Shown here piece after piece: positions 22,859 to 34,330 of a DNA stretch of 64,000 nt. The translations under genes and the position numbers were made by a program. Within the stretch, counting starts at the first letter, position 1. Each line of letters opens with the position of its first letter. The DNA is from Diplolepis rosae (taxonomy: Eukaryota > Arthropoda > Insecta > Hymenoptera > Diplolepididae). The notes below the pieces were generated by a model that saw only the letters and a list, made by a program, of their open reading frames with translations, was not told the DNA's origin and made no database searches. The stretch covers positions 7,936,001-8,000,000 of the forward strand of contig JAPYXD010000680.1 of the NCBI GenBank assembly GCA_030998225.1. Reading direction: 5' to 3'.

Positions 22859-23069
22859 CCCGTGCAAAAATCCGCTAATCTTGCCCTAGTTTGAAATGCA
22901 ATTATCGATATCTCAGACATGGCCCAGATCAGGCGTGGAATTCATTTCGAACTAGAAATGCCATGTGTGCTGGCCCAATTTGAGCCACGAGGAAATTTCT
23001 GCCCAGATTGGTGTGGACCCTTCAGAATCTAACTTGAACTAGGAAAAAATAAAGAAATTTCTACACGGG
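22859..23069. mobile_element. Short element with CCCGTG ends
   Basis: Starts CCCGTGCAAAAATCC and ends AAATTTCTACACGGG; the ends are inverted copies, as are the CCTAGTTTGAAATG and AACTTGAACTAGG parts further in. The middle is rich in GGCCCAGAT. The segment at 61040-61194 has the same GGCCCAGATC interior and an AAATTTCTGCACGGG right end, so they are one family. Confidence 0.55.
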
Positions 23070-23089
23070 AAGTTTACTTTTTAATGAAA

Positions 23090-24060
23090 AAAATGCAGAA
23101 AAACGATTCATATCTACTTCGAAATCGGTAGTCCCCACGGTAATGAAGTCAAGCAGTATATCTTTCAATTTCTTTCTCACATTACACATTTAAAATGCGC
23201 GTTTCACGCTGAATAATTTGCGACTCACCAGAGCGAAAAACTAAGTTGTACCACAGAAACGGCCCAAAGTCAACTCTGCGGATGACGCGTTATCTGGATA
23301 TCGTTTCGGTTCCCCATCGAGTGCTTGTTTTATGGGATATCTCAGGAAACAAAGACCCTTTCTGAGATAAGATGCCAAAGCTAGCTAGACATTACGATGA
23401 TTACTTGCGTCCTTAACACAACTTTGTATTCTCTATACTCTCCCAAGTAAGGTCGTTACCAAGTTATTTAAATCTTGAACCTCAAAACAGATAACGTCTC
23501 GAATCCCGCATTCCAGAAAACCCTTTGTCTTCGAATTTGTACTCCAGGGAGTTTGCAAAACTCGTTTCCACAGTTGTGGACTATGCCAGTAGAATTTCAC
23601 AAGCCAAAATCTCTTATGAAAAATATGTTAATACTCAATTCATTAGATGACGTCATGTGACTTATACGTGCTAATAATTTTTGACAACATCTGAGGTTGC
23701 TTGGTATTCGAATTATTCCTATATTTCTCAAACTGTCAAGTTACCAGGTGGTATATCTTAATTCACCGTCTCTTTGAGAAATGTACGATCTCCACCTTCA
23801 CGCGAATTGAATTATACTGATCAATTTATTTATGACGATTACAGTTTTCTGTAGGCCGTCGATTGATACGAACATTTCTCCTCGTAACGTACCAAGAAAT
23901 GCGACGCTCAATATTTTCTGCATTTTACAACTCTGGATTTAAGAAAACACATGCGAGAAGCGCTTCTCTCAAGCATTAAGTTAATTTGCAATTGCAGTGA
24001 TACTCTTCGGAATGTGATTATGCTTAGAGAAAGCTTTTTGCTTTTAATTTGCTGAAGAAT
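23090..24060. promoter_or_regulatory. GC-richer island, mixed motifs
   Basis: Repeat-free and less AT-rich than its neighbours, with CG-rich patches (AACTCTGCGGATGACGCG) and no long frame. Candidate regulatory DNA by composition only. Confidence 0.25.
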
Positions 24061-24229
24061 TCTCTTCTAATAAAGTCGTCTTTACTATTTCATATTCCGA
24101 TTTTTATTCAGAGTTATATTTAGTCGACGCATCGCAGTGGAATTTACTGATATCGAAATCGAATAAGCAATAAGAAATCATGAAAATGGAAAAGAATTTT
24201 GAAAAGGATATGAGCCAGTGGAGAGCCAT

Positions 24230-24620
24230 AATTGCCGCTTTTTTAACACTCCCCTATTCTGTCCACGTGGACACTGGTCACTGGAATCAATATTTCAAAG
24301 AGGAAAATGGTAATTAAATACTATTTTAAACGTGCCTAAATATTTTTATTCTTTAAAGCTTGTTATTGCGATTTTCGCAGATTTAGGAGAACCTGTGTCC
24401 ACGTGGATTCTAGCCCGATCCCCCCGGTCCCCCTCGTGAACAAGCATGGAATTTTGCCATACCCTGCTACCTCCCATAAACTGTCCACGTGATATATATG
24501 GATGGCCCCTTATGACTTGGATCCTATGTTGGGAAATGGTAGGTTGAATACGGGATGATCCGTGGGGTGCAACCACTCCTTGAGGGTAAGCGCGCCATCT
24601 GGAGTTGTACTAATTGCAGA
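24230..24620. promoter_or_regulatory. Island with three CACGTG boxes and a CTCF-like core
   Basis: GTCCACGTGG or GTCCACGTGA occurs at 24261, 24397 and 24483, giving three CACGTG E-boxes in 230 bases. A CTCF-like core CAGATGGCGC lies on the minus strand at 24592-24601. The phrase GGATGGCCCCT (24500) also occurs at 59682-59692 in AT-rich DNA, so part of this could be an old repeat rather than an enhancer. Confidence 0.3.
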
Positions 24621-25589
24621 AATGCTATTTACCAGCTTCTATGTCGCGACACCCACCTACGCATTTTGTGAACCTATAGCAACATCGAGTATGTAATTCC
24701 ACTGTTAACGAACGAGTCTTGCGCTTCGCGCCATGGACTTGGTACTCTGCAAATATTATTAGCTACCTGCAAACATCCATACCACCCCGCTGAGACTCGA
24801 ATTGAAGATCATAATTGTTTCAGTACTTTATTGGGTTCTTGAACTTCTGAACTGCGATGAGCATTTGACAACTGAACCAAGTCAAAGTAAGAGAGCATTG
24901 TTGGAGATTTAAAATTGGGGTCATTATATCCATTGCAATGAGCCATAATGACAGATGGTAATGGTACCAAAGTGTTTGCACAATATATAGATACCGCTAG
25001 TCACTAGTGCCTAGTGCTATTAAAATATAAATACTTAATTATAGTAATAGAGGTAGGGTCTAGGAAATATTGAAGTTCGGAGCAAGTAGATGTGCATCAA
25101 GAAAAGCGTTCGATGTTATTCAGCTCGAGGTAGTAAAATTGTAAATACCTGTTGTTTCAGTAATCTTACTGTGTACCAGATCTCGAACTTGCTAGAGTAT
25201 TTTATGATAAACAGTATAGGAAAGTAGTTGTAAAACTTTTATAGTATTCTACTCCTTCAGGACTCTTAACATAGATTATTGAACAGATATTGGATCATTA
25301 TCGCGCTCTATTCAAATAAACACTTTGGTTTAAGAACTTCATCAAGTAAGAGAAAGTTTTCAATATTTACCTAAATTTTAGTTTCTTCAGGTTGCAAAAT
25401 TTGAGATGAATATTTTGAGAGAAAGGAACCCAAGATGGGCAAGTATTAATATATTCAAATTAAAAAATTAGAGATAGGAGATTGTCACCTAAATTCTCAT
25501 TTTTGTTAAATCCAGAATTATGAAGGATATTTAGCACAAATTAGGATTCAAATAAATACTGAACTTTAGGAAAACTGTATGATAATGTA
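24621..25589. other. Intergenic DNA, nothing recognised
   Basis: GC-richer to about 24.8 kb (TTGCGCTTCGCGCCATGG), then AT-rich. No gene, RNA or repeat copy recognised. Confidence 0.5.
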
Positions 25590-25777
25590 CTATTGGTTGT
25601 GTTGAGCATTATTATAACCTATACTAAAGTTTCGTATAATTTTTCGACTTTTTAGTATTTGGACTGCGAACAATTAGGAATGATTACCATTGCACCTCGA
25701 TTTTCCCTAGCTTCCTAATACTTTTTAGAATTATTATTATGAAATAAAACATATATTACTATAAAAAGTTTTTCCAA
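25590..25777 (-). mobile_element. Partial copy of the 317-bp TA element family
   Basis: On the minus strand it reads from GGAAAAACTTTTTATAGTAA through TTAGGAAGCTAGGGAAAATC to AAACTTTAGTATAGGTTATA, the same order as the full copy at 33140-33456 and the copy at 59335-59628. Only the first half or so is present. Confidence 0.65.
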
Positions 25778-26469
25778 GTGATTCCCCATTCTGAATCGGT
25801 TAAAATTTAACAGATTTTAAATCAGTGACTCATTTTATATATGCAATCAGCTGTTTTTGATTGATTTTTAGCTAAAAATATAATAATAATGATAGCAAAA
25901 AGTGAGATGCTGCTTTCAAATCTGTCAAATTTTAATTGGTTCACATTCAGGGAGTACATGTCTGAGGCATCGCAGCATAATTGATTATTATGTTGTCCAT
26001 TATTTAAACAGTGGAGTGATTCATGATTGTAATATATGTAAATTTTCCATTGAAATATCGTTGCTGAGGAGGAACCCAATGAGATTTATAAGCTTTGATA
26101 ATAAAAACTTCATGATTTTTTTTTTCGTTTGAAGTCGTCGTCTTCTATAAAATAAGTCCAAGAAAATCGAGAGGTTCTAAATGTCAAGGATCTTTTGGCT
26201 TCAAGTTCATGATCATTTCGAAAACAGATGAGATAAAAATTTAGAATATTGGTAGATTTAAAAACCATTCATATATACATTTTTTCTCAACACCAAAAGT
26301 TTGCTCTTAAAGACTTTAAAAAAGTTCTGCACTCGCAAACTAAATTCTCCTTAGTTGTTTCATGAAATAATAATTGAAAGTGATTTTTCGTATAGAAGAA
26401 AGGTGTGATTAGTTATTATTTTATGAAAGAATCAGGTGAATATGACCTGTAGGCAAAATCTGCGCGAGA

Positions 26470-26702
26470 AAAAGAAAATATAAAAAAGTGACATTTCAAA
26501 TGGTCAGTTGGATCTCTGAAGGACATAATAATAATCAATAACACATTTTATTTCTATAAGTGTTATTAATCTCGTTGTAATTTTTACCATTTTGTTTTAT
26601 TTATCGGTAGATCAATGGTGAAATTTGTAAGAATGAAAGGTATTATTTACTATTTTATCCTTCAGAAATCCAGGTGACCATTTGAAATAATACTTTTCGC
26701 TA
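26470..26702. mobile_element. MITE with CATTTCAAATGGTCA ends
   Basis: Left arm CATTTCAAATGGTCAGTTGG with TCTCTGAAGGACATAATAAT; right arm is its inverted copy. Arms of about 55 bp are roughly 80% alike. Same family as 61733-61879, whose right arm has TGACCATTTCAAATGGCAC. Confidence 0.6.
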
Positions 26703-27053
26703 TACTATTATCATCGAGTGCGATTTATTTTGCTTCTAAACTTAGTTGATAAAAAAATTGTAGAAAAATTACAGAGAAAGAAAAAGTTGATTAGATTAAG
26801 TAAATATTACTTGACTGAAGTAAATCGTGTGATTGAAAACGAGAAAGCCAATTGTGGTATTGATTAAAAAAAATATTAACTGCGTGATGAATGATTGTAA
26901 TAAGAGAATATATTCTTGATCTCGGAAAATAAACTGTTAAAAATATTATTTAATTTCATATACAAAGGCAAATTAATTTTAATGCAGATGATTTTAATTG
27001 GAATAAATCTGTTTATCAGCTGAAATTAATATATTAAAGTATTAAAATCTTAA

Positions 27054-27827
27054 CACCACATATATTAATATAAATGCATTTATATTAAAAATATGATATC
27101 ATATTAAATTTAATATACTTTTGTATTAAATTTAATGTACCGCTTATGCAAATGACTTCATATAATGCATACCCAGTAAACAGTTTCTTTGAATCAAAGA
27201 AACATTTCTTCGATATATTGTCAAAGAAAAAATTTCTTTGAATTGAAGAAAATTTTGTTGATTCGAGAAAATTCCTTTAATGTAAACAAATCTATTTCTT
27301 TGGATCGAAGAAAATTTTTTTGAATTGACAAAACTTTCTTTAATACAAAGAATACAATACACTGGCGTATTAGATTTAATATATTGATGTGTTAAATATA
27401 ATATACCAAAATTACCAGCTCACATAATTTGATTTTACGCAATTATAAAGTTATTTTTGCAATTTATCTAGGATGTAAATAATAAAGTAGATTATTTTCT
27501 GTCATATAGATACAAATTCATTATTAAATTTCGTAAGATATTTAAGTATTTGAAAAATTAGATTGCTTAACCTAAAACTATTCAAAGACGTCATGAATTT
27601 TCACATTTAGAGAAATTCTTAGCTCAAGTCTACCGCTATGCGTCGCATTTCTAACATAATTAACAAAAAATTAAGTAATATTGATGATTAGATTCATTTA
27701 AAATATTATCAACCAGTTTTAATGATTATAAAAGTATCTAGAAAATATACCGTTTTATCGACACTTTGATGCATATTAAAACTCATAATTGCCTATATTA
27801 AATTTAATACCAAAATTTTTAACAGTG
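27054..27827. mobile_element. AT-rich element, about 0.77 kb, with nested repeat
   Basis: Contains repeated TATTAAATTTAATA palindromes towards both ends and ends in TTTTTAACAGTG. Its distinctive inner text (CAAAATTACCAGCTCACATAA; TATTATCAACCAGTTTTAAT) recurs in a second copy spanning 49143-51286 that has been split by three later insertions. The part 27174-27360, rich in TTTCTTTGAATCAAAGAAA-type hairpins, belongs to another short family (see 49225-49400 and 56690-56830) and is probably nested. Confidence 0.6.
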
Positions 27828-28000
27828 TAGTTTAAAATTGATAGCTTAATACATTTGCTTTGAATAGAAATGTTATTTTACTGAATACTTTGTCTAATTC
27901 AACCACTTTAATGATACAAAAAAATGATGTTTCACATTGAAAAAATATTAGTTTCTTTAAAATATAATCTGCCAACTAAATTCGTTTAATTGGATCAGTA

Positions 28001-28214
28001 CTCTCTAAATCTGAATCAGTCAAAATCTACTGATTATCAGTGAAACTTGACTGATGCAAATAACCAAAAAAAGATTATTGTAAATCAGTCAAATTTCACT
28101 TTTTACATTAGTGGAAATTAACAGATTTAACAGTGAAAAATACTGTTCCACTGATGAACCAGTGAAAATTAACTGATTTAACAGTGAAAAATTGCCTGAT
28201 TCAGATTTAGAAAG
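28001..28214. mobile_element. TA-flanked MITE, CTCTCTAAAT family
   Basis: Starts CTCTCTAAATCTGAATCAGT and ends CTGATTCAGATTTAGAAAG, flanked by TA on both sides (27999-28000, 28215-28216). The interior is a patchwork of AATCAGTGAAA and TTTCACTGATT units in both directions. Sister copies are at 33642, 36338 and 45919. TA duplication suggests mobilisation by a Tc1/mariner-type transposase, which is inference. Confidence 0.75.
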
Positions 28215-28239
28215 TAAACTTTTTTTTCAGTCTAGATTT

Positions 28240-28407
28240 TTACATTTAAAAAAATGCTATTAAATCTATGGCATTCCTACCAAAAGCATCTATATTATTG
28301 TTTTAAAAAAATGCTATAAGAACTTATAAATTCTATAGCATATTGATTTAAATCAATGATATACATTCTTTTGGCAGAAATAATACTATAGATTCAATAG
28401 CATCTAT
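28240..28407 (+). mobile_element. Short repeat flanked by a 16-bp direct repeat
   Basis: Matches 8445-8557 (TTCTATAGCATATTGATTT, AATCAATGATATACAT). The 16-bp sequence TTTTCAGTCTAGATTT stands immediately outside both ends (28224-28239, 28408-28423), as a target duplication would. It could instead be part of the element. Confidence 0.5.
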
Positions 28408-28504
28408 TTTTCAGTCTAGATTTAAGGAATAATTTCTAATTTTAAAGTGACATGTTTGATAACATGTCTGCTATTATATTGACCCATAATTCATAGAATT
28501 TTTT

Positions 28505-28993
28505 TTGTTCATTTCTCGTTATTTTGGCATAGGGTCAGATTCTTTTTATTTCCTTCGAATAAAATTTTCACTATTACATATAAAAATACTCAAAAAGAAA
28601 GCAAGGCAAACGTTTCGGCCACATATGAGGGCCCTCTTCAGTGCCATAAATTCAAAGATTAATTCAAAATTTCTGTAAAACATTAGAATATAGGAGATAA
28701 TGAAATTAAGGATTATCATAGAATTCAAAAACTTATCTCAAATTGAATTGCAAGCTTTGAGATAAGTTTTTGAATTCTATGATAATCCGTAATTTCATTA
28801 TCTCCTATATTCTAATGTTTTACAGAAATTTTGAATTAATCTTTGAATTTATGGCACTGAAGAGGGCCCCCATATGTGGCCGAAACGTTTGCCTTGCTTT
28901 CTTTTTGAGTATTTTTATATGTAATAGTGAAAATTTTATTCGAAGGAAATAAAAAGAATCTGACCCTATGCCAAAATAACGAGAAATGAACAA
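28505..28993. mobile_element. Near-perfect 489-bp hairpin with hammerhead-like cores
   Basis: Arms of 238 bp (28505-28742 and 28756-28993) are inverted copies with about two mismatches, around a 13-bp loop. Each arm holds GGCACTGAAGAGGGCC, nine loop bases, GGCCGAAACGTTTG, which resembles a hammerhead ribozyme with a 4-bp helix II. The base expected to be U before the cleavage site is C, so activity is doubtful. Outer ends carry TTTTGGCATAGGGTCAG, seen also at 61300-61330 and, decayed, at 12.5 kb. The mirrored 60-codon frames are artefacts of the palindrome. Confidence 0.8.
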
Positions 28994-29029
28994 TAATTTC
29001 TAAATTGTATGAAAATTAAAAAATGCCGA

Positions 29030-29320
29030 GTTAACTTGTCTGGCTGGAAGAGAGTGCATCTGTGTATAATAAAATGGTCGAAGTTGTGTGTGAACGTTAG
29101 AGAATGAGCCGCCCTTTTTGGGAGATAGGAGAATGGCGTCCAACAAGTGACGATCGCCAGACTAGGGTAACTCTTATGGCGTGGTACACGTTAGACCCGC
29201 CATTCGGTGAGACTTGTCTAAATGAATATTGTCCTCGCCCTTTCCTCAGCTTCCACATGTCTTCCAGGTACAAGCTATTGTCATTCTCAGAGCGATATAC
29301 ATGATTTCTAAGATCAAGAA
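29030..29320. promoter_or_regulatory. GC-richer island
   Basis: Repeat-free, with GAATGGCGTCC (a GCCATTC Pho-like site on the minus strand) near 29131 and ACTCTTATGGCG near 29170. No coding evidence. Candidate regulatory DNA. Confidence 0.25.
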
Positions 29321-32045
29321 AAATCGTCCAATTTCAACTTCGAGTCAAAACACCTTCAGGCTTTGGAAAATGGCAGACAGTGTGTGGCATTTTTTTGGTA
29401 AAGAAAGTTATTTCCTAGAATCAAAGAAGTACAAGCACTTTATTGTATTTTTTTCAATAGGATCCTAACTTGGAGTACAAATAATGTCTTTTCACCTTTT
29501 GTGAAAATGGAAATTTTAATCGAACAGAAATCTTTCAGTAGATGTAAAAATCTTGAGTGATGAAATTAAACAGCAATAAAAAGACGAAAGAGTTTTTTCC
29601 ATATAGATACATTTTTTGAAAATGCCACTTGGATATTTAGAGAAGAAGAGCGTTAAGTAATATCTGAACCTTGACTCTATAAACTTTCAATTAAATTCTC
29701 GCTATGTGAAATAATTATTTAAATTTATGGAAGTCGTTTTATGGCTCTATGACGTTGATAGTTTTAATACAAAAATATGCCTCTTGTTTACTTTCAATGA
29801 AATTTCTACTATTTTTATGTGAATACAGTGAAAGTTTTTTGAAATTGTAAATGCTAAATGATTTTATATGATAACTTTAATTTCATGGTATCGTTCGTTG
29901 TAAGCTTTAATTATTTTCTTTTTTTATATAAAAGTATTAGTTGCAATTATTAGTGAATAAAATATATTGATCTCAAGGTCGATATTTTTTAAACTTTTGA
30001 ACTGCAATCGAATGATATCATTGAAAAGGTAATATATGTTAAGAAAGAATCATTTCATTAGTAGATGATTTTCTAGAATAGATTTTTCCATACTTTCATT
30101 CAATTCTCTATTATAAAAAAGATAGATATTTTAGGAAAACTACAATTTCTTTTCAGAATTTTCTTACAAATATACAATCCAGCAAAAATGTCCAACACTT
30201 TCTACTCAGAAAATTACACAGAAGTGTAAACACACCGTTTTATGACGCATTTTACGACTACCTAAATCCATAAAACTATTTTTTTTCTTTTAGTTCTAGA
30301 AACACTTTTAGGCTTTTTACGAGAGACGTTTAAAATGTAACATGAGAATCCATTAATCATTTCTCATGTTTTCAATTTGCATATTGAAACTATTTTCAAA
30401 TCTAACTACAAGCTCGGAAAACTAATCAACGTTCACGAACCATTAAATTACAGATTTTTTAATTACAGAAAAGGCCAATTAAAAAATCCCGTTCAATATA
30501 TATGTTCGGTTAATAAGATCGGGAATTGGAAATCAGTAGATCGAGATAGTTTAACCGCAATGAACGAAATAAAATCTGTTGGAATTAAACGATATTCATG
30601 CACTCGATTGCAAAAACTTAACGGCTGCGATTAGAACTTGCGAAGCGAGCGAATCCAGATCCTTTTTGATCGTACTTTGTATGCCAACATTTTATCGCAA
30701 CTTTTTGCTTATTGAACTTCGAAGAAGTCGCAACCGCAAGAGCGCAGTGTCGTGGGAAACAGAAAATATGATCAACAAGCTTAAAGTTTTATACGCCATT
30801 CTGAATTTCTCTTTCAACGATCCTCCAATGAATTCCACAACGGCTAAGCCTTTAGAAAATAATTTTAAATCCGCAAAATCCGCTCTTTCTACGAGTATTT
30901 CGAAGTTTATAAGAATTCAAGGCAATTGGTGTCAACCTAACTTTAGATTCTGGGATGTTTAAAATTAGGTTGAAGTAAATTTTGTTGTTCGCCGACGCTG
31001 GGAAGATGCCGTCGGCCGAAGTCTGAGTGTTGATAGAGTCTACTTTACACCGAAAGAAAAAATAACTCATTTTATTGCTTTTTAGTTTAATTTCTGATAA
31101 ATTAAAAGTTAATAAACAAACTAGTTTAACTGCCTTAAATATTAAATTGATGCTATACAAAGTTATACTGCTGTAATTTTTCTCCTAGAAGATAAAACAT
31201 GTTTTAAAAGATCATTGCAAAAGAAAAATTAAATTTTGAAATTTATTTAAATGTGATATATTGTTTCCATTAATTGATTAAATTTACTAATAATTCTGGT
31301 TTACTCTTAAATATAGTATTACTTGCTGGCAAACTTCTCTTCGTGTAAGAGGACCGAAGCATGTTCATATTTCTGTTATGTTTGAAACAAAGTAATAACA
31401 AATTACATAAATATATTTAAGAATACTGTTGAAGGAGGTTGTGCAATAATAATTTTGAAAGTGATTCGATGCTCATTAGGTAATGCATTGAAAAAGGTTT
31501 GCTTAATGTAATTTCCTGTATTGACTTGAAGAAATCATGTTTAGGCTTTTGAAGGTGTAAAAGGGTTTTCGCCCCTTGAATTTCATTTAGGGCACGAATT
31601 TACTATCACTTTTAAGACCACAAATGTATGAAGTCTACTATCCATAATATAACACGAAGCACTCATGAAATCATTGCTCAACGAGTATTTAACTGGCGAC
31701 TGTTATACGCCTGTCGTTATCATGACTCTTTCATTCTTTTGCAAATATCAAGCATGCTCCATTAGTACCTTTAACCAGCGTCAGGTAGCACCAGCTATGA
31801 AAATGTAAATTATGTTACGTGCCCATATATCTTATTTTACGATCTTAACTTTGCACCGATGACATTAAAGGCCCTAAACTTAAGTACTGTCCCTCGGAAT
31901 CTGTACCCAATTGGCTCTTACGCCTTTTTTGTTCCTTAAATATTGTTACTAACCACTCTAAAGTTTTATGTATGCATTCTGACTTGGTGGTTTGAGAGTA
32001 GACACTCAATGTAGAATGAATTTATCTAGAAGAAATAAAAAACGA
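29321..32045. other. Mostly AT-rich DNA with a GC-richer core at 30.4-31.05 kb
   Basis: No gene recognised. Between 30370 and 31060 the sequence is less AT-rich and has a 127-codon plus-strand frame (30579-30962) with a conventional ATG but no recognisable domain and a residue mix typical of random frames. An exon cannot be excluded. The rest shows no repeats or motifs. Confidence 0.4.
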
Positions 32046-32049
32046 TTTT

Positions 32050-32625
32050 AATTCTTTCTTTATTTCAAGATTTTTGCGTGTTTTTAAATTGTATAATGCA
32101 TTATTAAAAATTCTATAAAAATTAGGAAATTTTTAAGTTACAAATGTTAGGGAAAATTATATGAAATTGTAAATAATTTTGTAAAAACAAATTTGCTAAA
32201 GATTGACTGAAATTTCTGAAAGTTTTCTCCAAATTAGGATACTGTACTGAATTTTCTTAAATTTATGTCCAAATTACGAAACTGTGAAAGGATTTTTAGT
32301 TACATGTAACTGTATCACTCTAAAAACAAGTGTGTTACTTTTACACGTGAATCACGGTAGTAACTTTTTAGGCATTTGAAGTGTGTATTTTTAACACACA
32401 TTTTGGGTACAAAACGTTAAAGTGTTTGAAAATTAAACGTTACGTTTGTAATGTGTATTAAAAATACACACTTCAAATGCCTAAAAAGTTACTATCGTAT
32501 TTCACGTGTAGAAGTAACACACTTGTTTTTAGAGTGTAAAGCTTCAGTCATGTGTTTCGGAAAATTCCGGCAGAAATTTCCAATAACGTACTGAGAAAAT
32601 TATATTTTTAAGACCAGTTTGTTGA
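32050..32625. mobile_element. Copy of the AGTTACATGTAACT repeat family, split by a MITE
   Basis: Left part (ACTGAATTTTCTTAAATTTA, TTACGAAACTGTGAAAGG, AGTTACATGTAACTG) and right part (CATGTGTTTCGGAAAATTCC, CAGAAATTTCC) match 39.95-40.58 kb in order. A 222-bp MITE (32315-32536) lies between them. This copy keeps AGTTACATGTAACTG uninterrupted, which shows the pre-insertion state of the retroposon target at 40.15 kb. Confidence 0.6.
32315..32536. mobile_element. TA-flanked hairpin MITE, CACTCTAAAAACAAG ends
   Basis: Arms of about 95 bp are inverted copies at about 93% identity (CACTCTAAAAACAAGTGTG, TAACTTTTTAGGCATTTGAA). TA stands on each side (32313-32314, 32537-32538). The high arm identity points to a fairly recent copy. 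No transposase. Confidence 0.7.
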
Positions 32626-32639
32626 GTCATGCTTCCTTC

Positions 32640-33060
32640 ATTTCAATGAAAGAGAATGTATTTGAAATAAAAAAAAATTCCGATAGAAAAACTATTTTCG
32701 TATGGATTACGATAAGTATAATACGAATGGTTATCATAAATTATATCGAGAGTACAGTACTGGTTACCAAATAAATATAGTTGCAAGTAGAGAAAAATAT
32801 AGTAGCAGATAGTGTCATGATGTTTAATCTCAGTCAACGAATAGAATATTGGAGGTATTATCATACGGATTGTAGTGAGTATGATACAGGTGGTAATTAT
32901 TACGACATTCATGCAATGGTTACTATCCTACACTATTCTGGTTACAATATATTTGGTAACTTCTCTTTTTCTTCGTATAGTTCTCTGAATTATATACATG
33001 GAGATGTGTACTATATTTTGTTTTTCGTTTAGGATTAATCACCATCCTGACTATATTTTT
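32640..33060. other. Tyrosine-codon-rich low-complexity stretch, no gene called
   Basis: Repeats GGTTAC, GGTTATC and GGTAAT with TAT/TAC triplets, giving open frames on both strands full of tyrosine and asparagine (for example 32781-33032). This looks like decayed simple sequence rather than a protein. Confidence 0.4.
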
Positions 33061-33139
33061 CTACTTGTGATAAAGTTAAAATATTTTTTATTCAGGCATG
33101 AAATTTAAAAAGGTTTTTTATTCGACTAAAAGAAAACTA

Positions 33140-33456
33140 CATGGAAAAACTTTATATAGTAATATATGTTTTTTTTTAATAATGATAATTCTGAAAAATA
33201 TTAGGAGTCTAGGGGAAATCTAGGCGCAATTATTATTACCCCTAGAACTGGAAATTTTTCAGTTAAAATACCAAAGATTCGAAAAATGACATGAAACTTT
33301 AGTATAGGTTATAGTAAAGTTCGATACAATCTGTAGAAAATTATAATATAGTTAATCTAAAATTCATAATTTCACTGCGCAAAATTCTCACTATTACACC
33401 TCTTTCCCTAAATTGAAACATAGTTTAGCAAAATTGTAAAATAGAGTTTCTCCGTC
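33140..33456. mobile_element. 317-bp TA-flanked MITE, full copy
   Basis: Ends CATGGAAAAACTTTATATAG and the inverted AGAGTTTCTCCGTC, flanked by TA (33138-33139, 33457-33458). Relatives are at 25590-25777 (partial), 59335-59628 (reverse) and, with more symmetric arms, 48792-49070. The ends resemble the CACGGAGAAACT ends of the 1.28-kb element at 49951, so these may share a mobilising transposase. Confidence 0.7.
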
Positions 33457-33641
33457 TAGTTCAGGCTCAACAAAATATATTCAAACGAAAAAAGTTGCCA
33501 GTGATTTTAATCTTTTGAACACGAGATTAAAATCAAAGAGGAAATATGTGAATTCTGTCAGTTTCCAACAAATATTCTTTTTCAGTAAAAAATACTATCT
33601 ATTTAGCGATACAAAAAACTGATAATTTTAATTTATGCATA

Positions 33642-33779
33642 CTTCATAAATCAAAAATAGTGGTAAACCACTTTTTTCTAGTGATTATCTACTAGTACAG
33701 AGTGGCGTACTTCGTATTTTGTCAAATAGTGTATAACCACTAGAAAAAAGTGGTTTTCCGCTATTTTGGATTTAGAGAG
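33642..33779. mobile_element. Short TA-flanked MITE, CTCTCTAAAT family
   Basis: 138 bp, almost all inverted arms: ACCACTTTTTTCTAGTG on the left and its complement on the right, with the right end GATTTAGAGAG. TA flanks lie at 33640-33641 and 33780-33781. The left end (CTTCATAAAT) has drifted from the family CTCTCTAAAT. Confidence 0.7.
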
Positions 33780-33959
33780 TAGAACTTGTCTAATTAAACG
33801 ACGTTTTATTGGATGAAAATATGTATTTTTATTTGTCTTAAGTAAATGATATTTAGAAATAGAAATAACAGTTTGACACAAACGTCTATGAAGTAATGAG
33901 AAATAGAAGCAAAGGAAAATCATTGGTCAGTTGGGAAGTTCAAAAGGGGTATTATGGTA

Positions 33960-34330
33960 CTAAAAATGATGGAAGAACAACTGCCAAGAAATATAAGTTG
34001 CGACGGCGGACGTTTTGAGCTTTAGAGTGCGGCAAGTTCCAGATTTCTGAGCAGCAATAAACCGCGTGAGACACAGCTTCAAACGGCGTAAAGAAACGCG
34101 AGCGCAAATACTGGAACCACAATGGCGAGACGAGGTACTAAAGGTAATGGAACGCATTGTAAAGTGCCAGTTATTGGCAGAAATATGCTCCGAAACACTC
34201 TCCAAAAGAGCATACTTATTTTTATTTCATCCTTCAAAGCGTTTTCATTCACTACAAAATTTTGATCTAAACTCTAGACTAGTGGGACTTCTAAATTCTC
34301 ATCATCCATTCACATGCTTTATTGAATTAA
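33960..34330. promoter_or_regulatory. GC-richer island
   Basis: Repeat-free, with CG-rich text (TTGCGACGGCGGACG) and frames of 81-92 codons on both strands without recognisable domains. Candidate regulatory DNA by composition. Confidence 0.2.

Noticed and set aside
28546..28952. Two 60-codon frames encoding nearly the same peptide
   Set aside because: They are mirror images caused by the inverted arms of the hairpin, not duplicated genes.
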